Shown piece by piece: positions 15,307 through 23,250 of a DNA stretch of 45,673 nt. The DNA lies in the NCBI GenBank assembly GCA_947258585.1, contig CAMYIZ010000029.1, positions 1-45,673 on the forward strand. The letters run 5' to 3'. The stretch's first letter is position 1. Every line of letters starts with the position of its first letter. The notes under the pieces were generated by a model. The model made no database searches. It was not told the DNA's origin and was given only the letters and a program-made list of their open reading frames with translations. This DNA is from an uncultured Haliea sp. (GTDB lineage Bacteria; Pseudomonadota; Gammaproteobacteria; Pseudomonadales; Halieaceae). Made by a program: the position numbers and the translations under genes.

Positions 15307-17586
15307 TCAGAAGCGCGTGGTCAGCTCGATGCCGTAGGTACGCGGCACACCGCCCCAAACCGCCCGGTGGGTTCCGCCGTCGAAGCCGAAGTCGTGGAAG
15401 TCCTCATCGGTCAGATTGCGACCGAAAATCGCCACCGACCAGCCGTCGCCGAAGCGATCATAGGTGATGCTCGCATCGAGCAGGCCATAGGAGTCCACGG
15501 CGATGCTGGGGCTGTTGAGGGTGTCCACGAAATGCTCGTCCCGCCACTGGTAGGACACGCGGGAGAACAGTTCGGCGTTGTCACCGATCGGCATACGGTG
15601 CTGCAGGCCGGCGGTGAATTCGAACTCGGGGACCCGCTCGAACTCCAGGCGCTCGGCAGCCGGGTCATCTATCGCCGGCTCGTATACGCCGTTGCGGTCG
15701 GCATCGATGCCCGGGAAGCGGTCATACTTGGCATCCAGGTAGCCGAGGGAGAAGTCGGCGGAAAGCGTGTCCGTCAGCATGACCGAGCTCTCCACTTCAA
15801 TACCCGTGATGGTCGCCTCGGCGGCGTTGCGCAGCACCTGGGCCACCTGCGGGACACCATTCACGACCACAGTATCGGAGATGGTCCGCTGGATGTCGTC
15901 ATAGCTGCTGTGGAACAGCGCGACGTTGAACCGCAGCCGGTCGTCCATCAGCGTGGATTTGACCCCCGCTTCCCAGGTCACCACTTCCTCTTCGTCAACG
16001 GGGCCCAGGGTCTCGGGAATGGACGCCCTGATGTTGTAGGAGCCGGAGCGGAAGCCGGTGGACCAGGTGGCGTAGCCAAACACGTCATCGGTGATACGCC
16101 AGTTCACTCCCACCTTGGGGGAAAAACTGGTCCAGGTCTCATCGTCCGTCACCGTGTTCGGGCAGTCGGCCATGGACAGGGAGGCAAAGACCGTCGCATT
16201 GCCACTGAAGGGGCAGAACACCACCTCTTTCTCTTCGTGGGTCACCCGCCCGCCAACCAGCAGCGACCAGCGGTCATTCAGGTTCCAGTTCGCTTCACCG
16301 AACAGCGCGTAGGACGTATCGTCGGTCAACGCCAGGCCGACCTGCTGGAAAATCGTCGGCTGCGCGGGAGTGCCGCCGATAAAGAATTCCCGGCGCTCGC
16401 CGATGTCGTACTCCTGGGTGAAGTAGAACGCCCCTGCGGTGAACTCGACGACATCGGAGAAACTGGAGGCATAACGGGCCTCGACGGAGAACTGCTCCTG
16501 CGACTCTTCATTGTCCGGGAACGAGAACACGGTGAAGGGAGAGCCGTCAAAATCCGTGGAGGAATCGTAGCTGACCTCCCGGCCCCCGGTGATCAGCGTG
16601 AATACGCCGTGGTCTGCCTCGTAGCTGGCATCCACCACCAGCATCTTGGTCTCACTGTCGACATAGCCCTGGTTGTTGTGGCGAATGTCGTACTTGTCCG
16701 CGGGTGGCGTGTACTCGAAGACCCGCTGCACGGTGGCGGGCCCGGCGACCCGCGGATCAATCCGGCTGTCCAGGTTTTGCGCCGCGGATGAGCCGCCGCG
16801 CCCGCGGTAGTACTCGCCAATCACCGCGACCGAAGTGCGATCCGTCGGCGTCCAGAGCAGTGACGGCCGGATAATATTGACATCATCCTCGGGCTTGCTT
16901 TGGCCGTTGAACAGGTTGTTGAAGTAGCCGTCCGCAGAGCGACTCATCCCGGCCACGCGCACGCTCAGGTCGTCGCTGACCGGGAGATCCACAGCGCCGG
17001 TCATCTGCATGGTGTCATAGTTGCCGAGCTGGAACTTGGCATAGCCGCCAAACTCGTTCCCCGGCCGACGGCTGGTCACCGACACCGCGCCGCCGGTCAC
17101 GTTCTTGCCGAACAGGGTACCCTGGGGGCCGCGCAGGACTTCAACGGACTGGAAGTCGAAAGCGGACGCGATGGAACTGGGACCGAAGCCGACGTAGATG
17201 CCGTCAAAAAACGCACCCACCGCGGGGTCCTGGGAGCGGGTGGTGTTGCTCACCCCGATACCGCGAATGAAAAAGTTGGCAAAACCGGGAAACGTGCCCG
17301 CCGAGTTCAGCTGGACGTTGGGCGCCATGCGGCCGATATCCGTCAGGTCGACTGCGAAGGTCTGCTCGATCGCCTCTCCGCTGTAGACCGAGATGGCTGT
17401 AGGCACTTCCTGGACATCCAGGCCGGTGGCCCGTTTCTGGGAGGTCACCACCACCTCTTCCAAGGCTCGGGGCTGAGCCTGAGCCTGCGCTGCCGGCAGC
17501 AGCGCGGCCACCAGGGCGGAGGCCGCGGCGACGCCGACTACCAGTGAAGATCTCTTGCCGCACGGGCGGCTGGTGTAAGTACTCAT
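15307..17586 (-). CDS. TonB-dependent outer-membrane receptor
   Basis: This 759-residue protein starts with a signal peptide ending near A-Q-A-Q and continues with LEEVVVTSQKRATGLDVQEVPTA, in which the EEVVVT stretch is the TonB-box region and the start of the plug (about residues 35-160). The plug shows GFANFFIRGIGVSNTTRSQDPAVG and VEVLRGPQGTLFGKN. The remaining 600 residues form the barrel and end in Phe, as outer-membrane proteins do (last strand GIELTTRF). The type FIRGIGV-QDPAVGAFFDGIYVG is the branch that, in sphingomonads and Halieaceae, accompanies catabolic clusters for aromatic, terpenoid or steroid compounds rather than iron uptake. AAGG lies 8 bases before the ATG. It has its own strong promoter and operator at 17692-17742 and a 120-base leader. 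Confidence 0.93.
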   Translation of the reverse strand: MSTYTSRPCGKRSSLVVGVAAASALVAALLPAAQAQAQPRALEEVVVTSQKRATGLDVQEVPTAISVYSGEAIEQTFAVDLTDIGRMAPNVQLNSAGTFPGFANFFIRGIGVSNTTRSQDPAVGAFFDGIYVGFGPSSIASAFDFQSVEVLRGPQGTLFGKNVTGGAVSVTSRRPGNEFGGYAKFQLGNYDTMQMTGAVDLPVSDDLSVRVAGMSRSADGYFNNLFNGQSKPEDDVNIIRPSLLWTPTDRTSVAVIGEYYRGRGGSSAAQNLDSRIDPRVAGPATVQRVFEYTPPADKYDIRHNNQGYVDSETKMLVVDASYEADHGVFTLITGGREVSYDSSTDFDGSPFTVFSFPDNEESQEQFSVEARYASSFSDVVEFTAGAFYFTQEYDIGERREFFIGGTPAQPTIFQQVGLALTDDTSYALFGEANWNLNDRWSLLVGGRVTHEEKEVVFCPFSGNATVFASLSMADCPNTVTDDETWTSFSPKVGVNWRITDDVFGYATWSTGFRSGSYNIRASIPETLGPVDEEEVVTWEAGVKSTLMDDRLRFNVALFHSSYDDIQRTISDTVVVNGVPQVAQVLRNAAEATITGIEVESSVMLTDTLSADFSLGYLDAKYDRFPGIDADRNGVYEPAIDDPAAERLEFERVPEFEFTAGLQHRMPIGDNAELFSRVSYQWRDEHFVDTLNSPSIAVDSYGLLDASITYDRFGDGWSVAIFGRNLTDEDFHDFGFDGGTHRAVWGGVPRTYGIELTTRF

Positions 17587-17671
17587 AATATTACCTTCTT
17601 ATCAATTTATAGGAACGTGACACCTTCTTTGCGGGCGGGGCACCACCGCGAAATGAGCCTGACCGCGATCT

Positions 17672-17691
17672 GCGAACCTTGCGGTGTTCGC
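17672..17691 (-). promoter_or_regulatory. Stem-loop in the 5' leader of the TonB-receptor mRNA
   Basis: GCGAAC (17672-17677) and GTTCGC (17686-17691) are perfect inverted copies around an 8-base loop, right after the operator. The leader between the predicted start and the ATG is about 120 bases and contains more GC-rich self-complementary sequence, so a role in mRNA stability or translation control is possible. It matches no riboswitch class I know. Confidence 0.35.
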
Positions 17692-17742
17692 TTTTTGAAT
17701 AAAGTTCAACATTAATATAGTTGTTCGCCGCAAGCATGTCAA
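17692..17742 (-). promoter_or_regulatory. Strong promoter with TTGAA-N5-TTCAA operator (TonB receptor)
   Basis: On the minus strand the -35 is a perfect TTGACA (17742-17737), the spacer is 17 bases and the -10 is TATATT (17719-17714). The palindrome TTGAA-N5-TTCAA (17709-17695) begins 4 bases after the -10, covering the transcription start. The 22-base block 17692-17713 matches the block at 19641-19662 (read in its own promoter's direction) at 19 positions, all differences lying in the 5-base centre. A repressor binding here would block initiation. Confidence 0.75.
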
Positions 17743-17780
17743 CCGCCCGACCCGCAATTTCGGACCCTGAATTGGACCCA

Positions 17781-19535
17781 TCACGCCGCAGGAATCGGAT
17801 CTTCCGCATGGGCTGTTCGCGCCGCGATATAACCAAAGGCTATGGCGGGACCTATGGTGCCACCCGCCCCGAAGTAGGCTTCGCGAGTCGGCGACTCGAC
17901 ACAGTTCCCCGCACCGAACAGCCCGGGGATGGGCTGACCCGAGTGATCCAGTACTCTCGCGGTCGCATCGATCACCGGCCCACCGGAAGTATCGAGCAAG
18001 CCGGGAGCGAGAATTACCGCATACAGCGGCGCGGCCGTGTCCAGTGGATACATGGTGGGATTGAGGAGCTGCTGCAATGGCTCCTCCAGCGGCACATGAA
18101 CCCGCGAGAAATGCGACTGCCATTCTCGCTCGGAAGCGTGTGCCCCACGCTGAAAATCTTCATCCACGCCTTTCACGGCGAAGCGATTGAAGCGCTCAAT
18201 GGTAGCCGCAAGATTGCTGGCGAAATCTCCTCCAAGGGCGAAGGCAATGCCGTGGTCTAGGTGAATGCGCGACAGGCGCGTGGCAAGCTGCGCTGCCAAA
18301 TCGGCAACCGAATCACCGCGGATAAGATGCCCCGAGTCGCCAGGCCCGCGCGGCAGCGGCGGAGTACCGGCAAAGGTATTCACAGCGCGCTGATCGAATA
18401 TCAGGAACAAAAACTGGTTCGAATATTCCACAGCAACCGGATCCCATTCATAGTGAACTCGGCTGCGGTCGTTGTAGTTTCGCTTCTCATTGGCTACCCG
18501 CCGCCCATGCTTGTTGACCATCAGCATCGAGTCACCGGGCGGAATATGTACCGGACCTCCGACCATGCGCTGTCGCAGGGCCTCTTCCAGCACCACCTGG
18601 GTACGCCAGGCCGTACCGAGCTCTCCCTGCATGGCACCCACACGGGCAGCTATAGGCAAAAAATCCCCGGTGGCGGTTGGCATGGCGCAGCTGCCGTAGG
18701 CCATGCGCTGGTGTCGCGCCAACAGCTCCGGGGCATGAGCGAACCCCCCCGTAGCGACGATCACGCCCTTGCGGGCGCGCACCCGCACCTCCTGCCCTGC
18801 ATGCTCCAGCCTCACACCCACGACGCGCCCCTGCTCACTTTCCAGGTCCAGGAGCCGGTGCTGCAACCGCAGGGCAACGCCTCGCTGCACCAGCCAATCC
18901 ACCATGCCATCGACAAGTCCGGCCCCTCTGCCACCGTTGGGCGATGAGGGGCTGGGCCAAATGGAGCGACCCTTTGGAGTCCTGTTTTCCACGAGGTGTG
19001 CGGCATAGTCCGGGGAGGGCCCGGTATCATCTGGCAGTTCAAACAGAGTGAACTGCACTGCGCCGACCTCCTGCAGCAGCTCAGTGGCTGCTGACCCGTT
19101 GCGGTAGAAGGCCAGCAGCAGTGCGTAGCGTTCTGCATCCAACCCCAGAGTCTCCCCATCCGCGTCATAGCGCTCGGGGTAGGCGTAGCGAGCCATGTAG
19201 CGCAGGCAATCTGCCTCCTCGTCCCGCAAACCGGCGCCCCGCAGCCAGGCATTGTTGGGCACCCAGGCCACGCCACTGGCCAGACGCGTGGTCCCACCGG
19301 GCACCGCACTCTTGTCGATCAACATGACCGAGTCGCCCTGGGTAGCTGCGGTTACCGCCGCGGTGCAACCTGCTGCACCACTGCCGACCACAATGATGTC
19401 CACCGTCTCCCGCCACCCCTCAGCAGGTGTCGCGGCAACGGCGGTCCGCAAGCCAAGTATTCCGCCTCCGGCAGCTGCAAAGGCCGTGCGCACAAAATGC
19501 CGACGCTGAAGATTTAGTCGCTCATCGTTGCTCAT
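17781..19535 (-). CDS. Tat-exported FAD-dependent dehydrogenase (KstD/fumarate-reductase flavoprotein family)
   Basis: This 584-residue protein has a twin-arginine signal at its start (Q-R-R-H-F-V at 10-15, then AFAAAGGGILGL). The FAD domain follows with VDIIVVGSGAAGCTAAV, the GGTTRLASGVAWVPNN segment, and at the end GLFGAGNCVESPTREAYFGAGGTIGPAIAFGY, cut here at G-A-G-N and G-P-A-I. The G-G-T-T/W-V-P-N-N and G-x-G-x-T-I-G-P marks are shared by 3-ketosteroid delta-1-dehydrogenases and fumarate-reductase-like flavoproteins. It probably oxidises or reduces a C-C bond of a ring substrate in the periplasm. GGGAG lies 7 bases before the ATG. It is divergent from the SnoaL-like gene, sharing the operator region at 19641-19662, and lies upstream of the TonB receptor on the same strand. 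Confidence 0.88.
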   Translation of the reverse strand: MSNDERLNLQRRHFVRTAFAAAGGGILGLRTAVAATPAEGWRETVDIIVVGSGAAGCTAAVTAATQGDSVMLIDKSAVPGGTTRLASGVAWVPNNAWLRGAGLRDEEADCLRYMARYAYPERYDADGETLGLDAERYALLLAFYRNGSAATELLQEVGAVQFTLFELPDDTGPSPDYAAHLVENRTPKGRSIWPSPSSPNGGRGAGLVDGMVDWLVQRGVALRLQHRLLDLESEQGRVVGVRLEHAGQEVRVRARKGVIVATGGFAHAPELLARHQRMAYGSCAMPTATGDFLPIAARVGAMQGELGTAWRTQVVLEEALRQRMVGGPVHIPPGDSMLMVNKHGRRVANEKRNYNDRSRVHYEWDPVAVEYSNQFLFLIFDQRAVNTFAGTPPLPRGPGDSGHLIRGDSVADLAAQLATRLSRIHLDHGIAFALGGDFASNLAATIERFNRFAVKGVDEDFQRGAHASEREWQSHFSRVHVPLEEPLQQLLNPTMYPLDTAAPLYAVILAPGLLDTSGGPVIDATARVLDHSGQPIPGLFGAGNCVESPTREAYFGAGGTIGPAIAFGYIAARTAHAEDPIPAA

Positions 19536-19603
19536 TTCCGTCTCCCTTTTTTATTTCTTTTGAACTTTCTCTACCACTGATCAAATCATTGGGTGGTCCG
19601 CGT

Positions 19604-19662
19604 TTGACAGCATTGCAGACAGCACCTAATATCAGACGCCAATGTTGAATATAATTCAAAAA
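19604..19662 (+). promoter_or_regulatory. Strong promoter with TTGAA-N5-TTCAA operator (SnoaL/OYE operon)
   Basis: The -35 is a perfect TTGACA (19604-19609), the spacer is 17 bases and the -10 is TAATAT (19627-19632). The palindrome TTGAA-N5-TTCAA lies at 19645-19659, about +6 to +20, inside a 22-base block (19641-19662) nearly identical to the one at the TonB-receptor promoter and in the same orientation to transcription. The GAGGGGG ribosome site of the SnoaL-like gene follows within 10 bases. The same palindrome lies 106 bases upstream of the divergent flavoprotein ATG and may control it too. Confidence 0.78.
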
Positions 19663-19677
19663 TGAGGGGGCCGCCAG

Positions 19678-20247
19678 ATGGACGCCACAACATTGGAGAA
19701 ACGCCTCCTTAAGCTGGAGGCACACGACAGCATCCGCATGTTGGTTGCACAGTATGGAATTGCTGTCGACGATCATGATCTACAGGGCCTGGCCGAGCTG
19801 TTTGCCAAGCAGGCCATGTTCCGCTCCAAGGATGGCGTCATGGAAGCTCACGGTCGTGAGCAGATCCTGGAGCAATTCATAGCCCGCTTCGCCGTGCTCG
19901 GAATAAGCAATCACGTCAGCCACGACCACATCATCACTCTGGATGAGCGGGACATGCAGCGGGCGAAAGGGCTGGTCACCTCTCATGCGGAGCTTTGGCG
20001 CAACCATCAGGCCTACATCGCAGCCCTGCGATACAAGGATCTGTACGTCCTCGAGGATGGCGAATGGCGATTCGGCGAACGCGAACTCGCCTTTCTGTAT
20101 TATGTCCCGATTGCAGAGTATTGCGACGCCCTTGGCAGCCCACTGCGACAGCGCGCCTATGGCGACCAGCGGCCTGCGGATTTCCCGGAGGGGCTGCCAA
20201 CCTGGCAGGACCATCGTCCCATCGACGCCAACAAGACAGCTGGTTGA
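19678..20247 (+). CDS. SnoaL-like (NTF2-fold) protein
   Basis: This 189-residue protein has a SnoaL_4/NTF2-like domain: an N-terminal helix pair (LEKRLLKLEAHDSIRMLVAQYG), A-V-D-D-H-D-L (the usual D-x-x-D/H-W region), LAELFAKQAMF, GREQILEQF, then the beta sheet with SNHVSHDHIITLDE and the end of the cone near YVLEDGEWRFGERELAFLYY. In this fold Asp and His residues in the cavity catalyse isomerisation, hydration or dehydration of cyclic substrates, as in steroid and aromatic catabolism. The start is set by GAGGGGG 8 bases upstream. The OYE-like gene follows after 27 bases in the same operon. Confidence 0.85.
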   Translation: MDATTLEKRLLKLEAHDSIRMLVAQYGIAVDDHDLQGLAELFAKQAMFRSKDGVMEAHGREQILEQFIARFAVLGISNHVSHDHIITLDERDMQRAKGLVTSHAELWRNHQAYIAALRYKDLYVLEDGEWRFGERELAFLYYVPIAEYCDALGSPLRQRAYGDQRPADFPEGLPTWQDHRPIDANKTAG

Positions 20248-20274
20248 CCAACCCTAAAGCATAGGAGCACACCA

Positions 20275-22257
20275 GTGACGCACAATAGTCAGCATCCACA
20301 CTACCCTCATATCTTTCGTTCGCTCTCAGTGGGGGCAATGACACTACGCAATCGCACCATGACCCCTCCGCATGCGTCGGCCATCGGCAATATTTATGGC
20401 AGTGACGAGGAGGCCCTGCGTAATATCGCGTACTTTGAGCAGCGTGCAAAATCGGGCATCGCCTGGATCGGCGCCCTGTCAACCCTGGTGAAGAACCATC
20501 TCATCCCAGGCTTCGATCCCACGGGTGTAGGCGCCACCACTACGGGCTATTTCCGACTGCCGGGCTTCGTGGAACGCATCCAGCAATTCAGCGACACCAT
20601 GCACCGTCATGACACTCGGGTGACCGTGCAAATGGTCAATCAGGGCGGCATGCCCCATGGCCCTTCGCCGGTGATGAGCGCACCGGTCATCAACCTCATG
20701 CCGCATGTCATGGATAAGAACGATATTGCAGCCTTCGTGCAGGAATACGGTGAGTCAGCGCGGCTGGCCGCGGACGGCCGTGCAGATGGGGTTGAAATCC
20801 ACCTCAATCACGATGATCTGCATCAGTGGTTTCTGTCGCCGGCCACCAATCTGCGCACAGATCGCTACGGGGGCTCATTGGAGAATCGTTGCCGCTTTAC
20901 CCGCGAGGTGCTGCAGTCAATCCGAGATGCGGTGGGTTCAGCCTTCACGTTAGGGGTGCGCATGAACCTCCGCGAGGAAAATCCTGCCGGCTACCAACTG
21001 CACGGCGCGATCGATATCGCCCAGTACCTGGAATCCACCGGCCTGATCGACTACGTGCACGGCGTAGTCGGCAACCCCTGGGGCAATCCCAGCTACATCC
21101 AGCCGGATTATTTCAGCCCCGCTCAATGGGCTGACCTGGCTGGGGAACTGCGGGCAGCATTGGGGCTGCCAGTGGTCTATACCGGCAAGGTCAACAGTCC
21201 GGCCGTCGCGGAGTCGGTTCTCGCTCACGGTCAGGCCGACGTTATCGGCATTGCCAGGGCGCTGATCGCCGACGGTGACTTCGTGGGCAAAGCTGACCAG
21301 GGCCATGCGCTGGACATACGCCCCTGTGTGGGCTGCAACGAATGTATCAGTCGCCGCTACGTGGAGGGCTTGCCATTCGGCTGCGCTGTCAATCCGGCCA
21401 CCAGTCACGAAGTCCTCGGCCCCTGGCCTATTGCTAAACAGCGCCGTAACCTGCTCATTGTAGGGGGTGGTCCGGCCGGGCTGGAGCTGGCCGCGTTGGC
21501 AGCTGAAGGGGGGCTGGAAGTCGAACTCTGGGAAGCAGCGGAGCAGACCGGCGGCCAGCTACGCTGGGCTGCAAGAGCCCCGGGCAATCACCGTTATAGT
21601 GACTACCTGGCCTGGCAGGAGCGACGCCTGGCAAAACTGCCTGTCGATCTAAGGCTGTCCCGAACTGCGAGCGCGGCGTCGGTACTCGCCCACGGCGCCG
21701 ATGTTGTCGCTTTTGCCACCGGCGCACACGCTCGACGTCCCGAGATCCCCGGCATAACACAGCCGCAGGTAGCAGACATCCGCGAAGTACTGGAAGGGAA
21801 TCTTACTCTCGGCAACCGAGTGGTCATAATCGCGCAGGACGACCATCTGTCGCCACTGCTAGTCGCAGATTTCCTGGCTGAACGCGGCCACCAAGTGACT
21901 CTTGTCTACGCCACCAATGCCCCTGCACAACTCGTGGGCCGCTACAGTATCGGTGCGGTGCTTGGTCGTCTGGATGCTCGCGATGTACAGCTGCACACCA
22001 TGCAGGAGGTGGTTGCCATTGACGGCCTGCAGTTGCAAACCCGCCAGGTTTACTCGCGGAAAATTCGTACACTCGCAGGCTTTGACAACATAGTGCTCGC
22101 TTGTGGCAGTGTTCCGGACACCGTTGTTCACGACGCGGTAAAAACGGCCAGGGACGGCGTACACCTCCTCGGAGATGCCTATGCGCCCCGCAGAGTGGTA
22201 TTCGCAACCCGCCAGGCTTATGCCTTGGCGCGCGAATTGGTGACCACGACCGTTTGA
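20275..22257 (+). CDS. Old Yellow Enzyme/FAD fusion reductase (2,4-dienoyl-CoA reductase / BaiCD-like)
   Basis: The protein has 660 residues. An N-terminal FMN TIM barrel (to about 345) carries RYGGSLENRCRF. A 4Fe-4S cluster motif follows, C-V-G-C-N-E-C with a fourth Cys in PFGCAVNP. Then a FAD/NAD domain has the loop NLLIVGGGPAGLELA (about 397-411). This is the layout of 2,4-dienoyl-CoA reductase FadH, trimethylamine dehydrogenase and the bile-acid enzymes BaiCD/BaiH, which reduce enone or dienoyl double bonds. The barrel's usual H-x-A-H-G-Y motif is changed to I-H-L-N-H-D-D-L-H, so the substrate probably differs from FadH. The start codon is GTG; a purine-rich GGAG (about 20264) is upstream. 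It ends in a stem-loop that overlaps the stop. Confidence 0.9.
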   Translation: MTHNSQHPHYPHIFRSLSVGAMTLRNRTMTPPHASAIGNIYGSDEEALRNIAYFEQRAKSGIAWIGALSTLVKNHLIPGFDPTGVGATTTGYFRLPGFVERIQQFSDTMHRHDTRVTVQMVNQGGMPHGPSPVMSAPVINLMPHVMDKNDIAAFVQEYGESARLAADGRADGVEIHLNHDDLHQWFLSPATNLRTDRYGGSLENRCRFTREVLQSIRDAVGSAFTLGVRMNLREENPAGYQLHGAIDIAQYLESTGLIDYVHGVVGNPWGNPSYIQPDYFSPAQWADLAGELRAALGLPVVYTGKVNSPAVAESVLAHGQADVIGIARALIADGDFVGKADQGHALDIRPCVGCNECISRRYVEGLPFGCAVNPATSHEVLGPWPIAKQRRNLLIVGGGPAGLELAALAAEGGLEVELWEAAEQTGGQLRWAARAPGNHRYSDYLAWQERRLAKLPVDLRLSRTASAASVLAHGADVVAFATGAHARRPEIPGITQPQVADIREVLEGNLTLGNRVVIIAQDDHLSPLLVADFLAERGHQVTLVYATNAPAQLVGRYSIGAVLGRLDARDVQLHTMQEVVAIDGLQLQTRQVYSRKIRTLAGFDNIVLACGSVPDTVVHDAVKTARDGVHLLGDAYAPRRVVFATRQAYALARELVTTTV

Positions 22258-22274
22258 GGCTCGAGAACGAGCCT
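22257..22274 (+). terminator. Stem-loop overlapping the stop codon of the OYE-like gene
   Basis: AGGCTCG (22257-22263) and CGAGCCT (22268-22274) form a perfect 7-base stem with an AGAA tetraloop; its first base is the last base of the TGA. No T-run follows, so it is a terminator only in a weak or Rho-assisted sense, or an mRNA 3'-end protector. The remaining 64 bases to the convergent mmsB hold nothing else I recognise. Confidence 0.45.
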
Positions 22275-22338
22275 TACCCCTGCCTGCTATCTCTCAGCTG
22301 AATTTCCAGCTGCGCTTTCCCATCAAGACACTGGCGCC

Positions 22339-23229
22339 TCAGGCGTTACTGCCTAATCTCTTCATCATGACGGAAAAGTCCTGCTGGCCCATCCCCTGTT
22401 CCTGCAACTGGCTGTAGAGCTCCCGGGCCAATTGGCCCATGCGGTTATCCACCCCGCTATGCTCCGCGATCGCCATCGCCAGGCCCAGGTCCTTGGCCAT
22501 CAGGTCCACCATGAACCCCGGCTTGTAGGCGTTGCTGGCAGGGGCCTTCTCCATCACCCCGGGATAGGGATTGTAGACTTCCAGCGACCAGTTGCGACCG
22601 GAACTGGCGAGCATGATCTCGGACAGGACCTTGGGGTCCAGGCCGTTGCGGACACCCATTTCCAGTGCCTCGCAGGTGCCGATCATGTGGATGGCCAGCA
22701 GCATGTTGTTGCAGCCCTTGGCGACCTGACCCGCACCCGCGGGGCCGGCGTGAAAAATATTCTTGCCCATGTCGGCGAGGATGATTTTCGCCTTCTCGAA
22801 GGTCGCCGCCTCGCCCCCGCACATGAAGGCCAAGGTGCCCGCGGCGGCCGCGGCGACGCCACCGGAAACCGGCGCATCCATGAAGCCGATGCCCCGTGCC
22901 GCCGCCGCCTCGCCCACTTCGCGCGAGGTGGGGGCATCAATGGTGCTGCAATCCAGCACCGTGGTGCCGCTGTCCAGCTGCGCCAGCAGGCCGTCGTCAC
23001 CCAGGTAAATGCCCGCCACGTGCTTGCCCGCGGGCAGCATCGAGATGACGTACTCCGCGCCCACCACGGCCTCGGCGGTGGAGGCAGCGACGGTGGCGCC
23101 GGCGTCGGCCAGCTGCCGACAGGCGGCTTCAGACAGATCAAAGACCTGCACCGCGTGGCCGGCCTTGACCAGATTGACGGCCATGGGGCCGCCCATATTG
23201 CCGAGCCCGATAAATGCGACTTGCGCCAT
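22339..23229 (-). CDS. mmsB: 3-hydroxyisobutyrate dehydrogenase
   Basis: This 296-residue NAD-dependent enzyme oxidises 3-hydroxyisobutyrate to methylmalonate semialdehyde in valine breakdown. The N-terminus VAFIGLGNMGGPMAVNLVKAGH is the beta-hydroxyacid dehydrogenase signature. DAPVSGGVAAAAAGTLAFMCGG is the substrate-binding segment, and the catalytic Lys lies in AGQVAKGCNNML. KDLGLAMAIA and the helical end are typical, and the length is standard. It is the last gene of the five-gene operon, 21 bases after the hydrolase stop. Confidence 0.93.
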   Translation of the reverse strand: MAQVAFIGLGNMGGPMAVNLVKAGHAVQVFDLSEAACRQLADAGATVAASTAEAVVGAEYVISMLPAGKHVAGIYLGDDGLLAQLDSGTTVLDCSTIDAPTSREVGEAAAARGIGFMDAPVSGGVAAAAAGTLAFMCGGEAATFEKAKIILADMGKNIFHAGPAGAGQVAKGCNNMLLAIHMIGTCEALEMGVRNGLDPKVLSEIMLASSGRNWSLEVYNPYPGVMEKAPASNAYKPGFMVDLMAKDLGLAMAIAEHSGVDNRMGQLARELYSQLQEQGMGQQDFSVMMKRLGSNA

Positions 23230-23250
23230 GATGGTAAAACTCCTGTCCTG

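Noticed and set aside
17591-17836. Small 81-residue minus-strand frame between the flavoprotein and receptor genes
   Set aside because: It covers the promoter, operator and leader hairpin of the receptor; composition is not protein-like.
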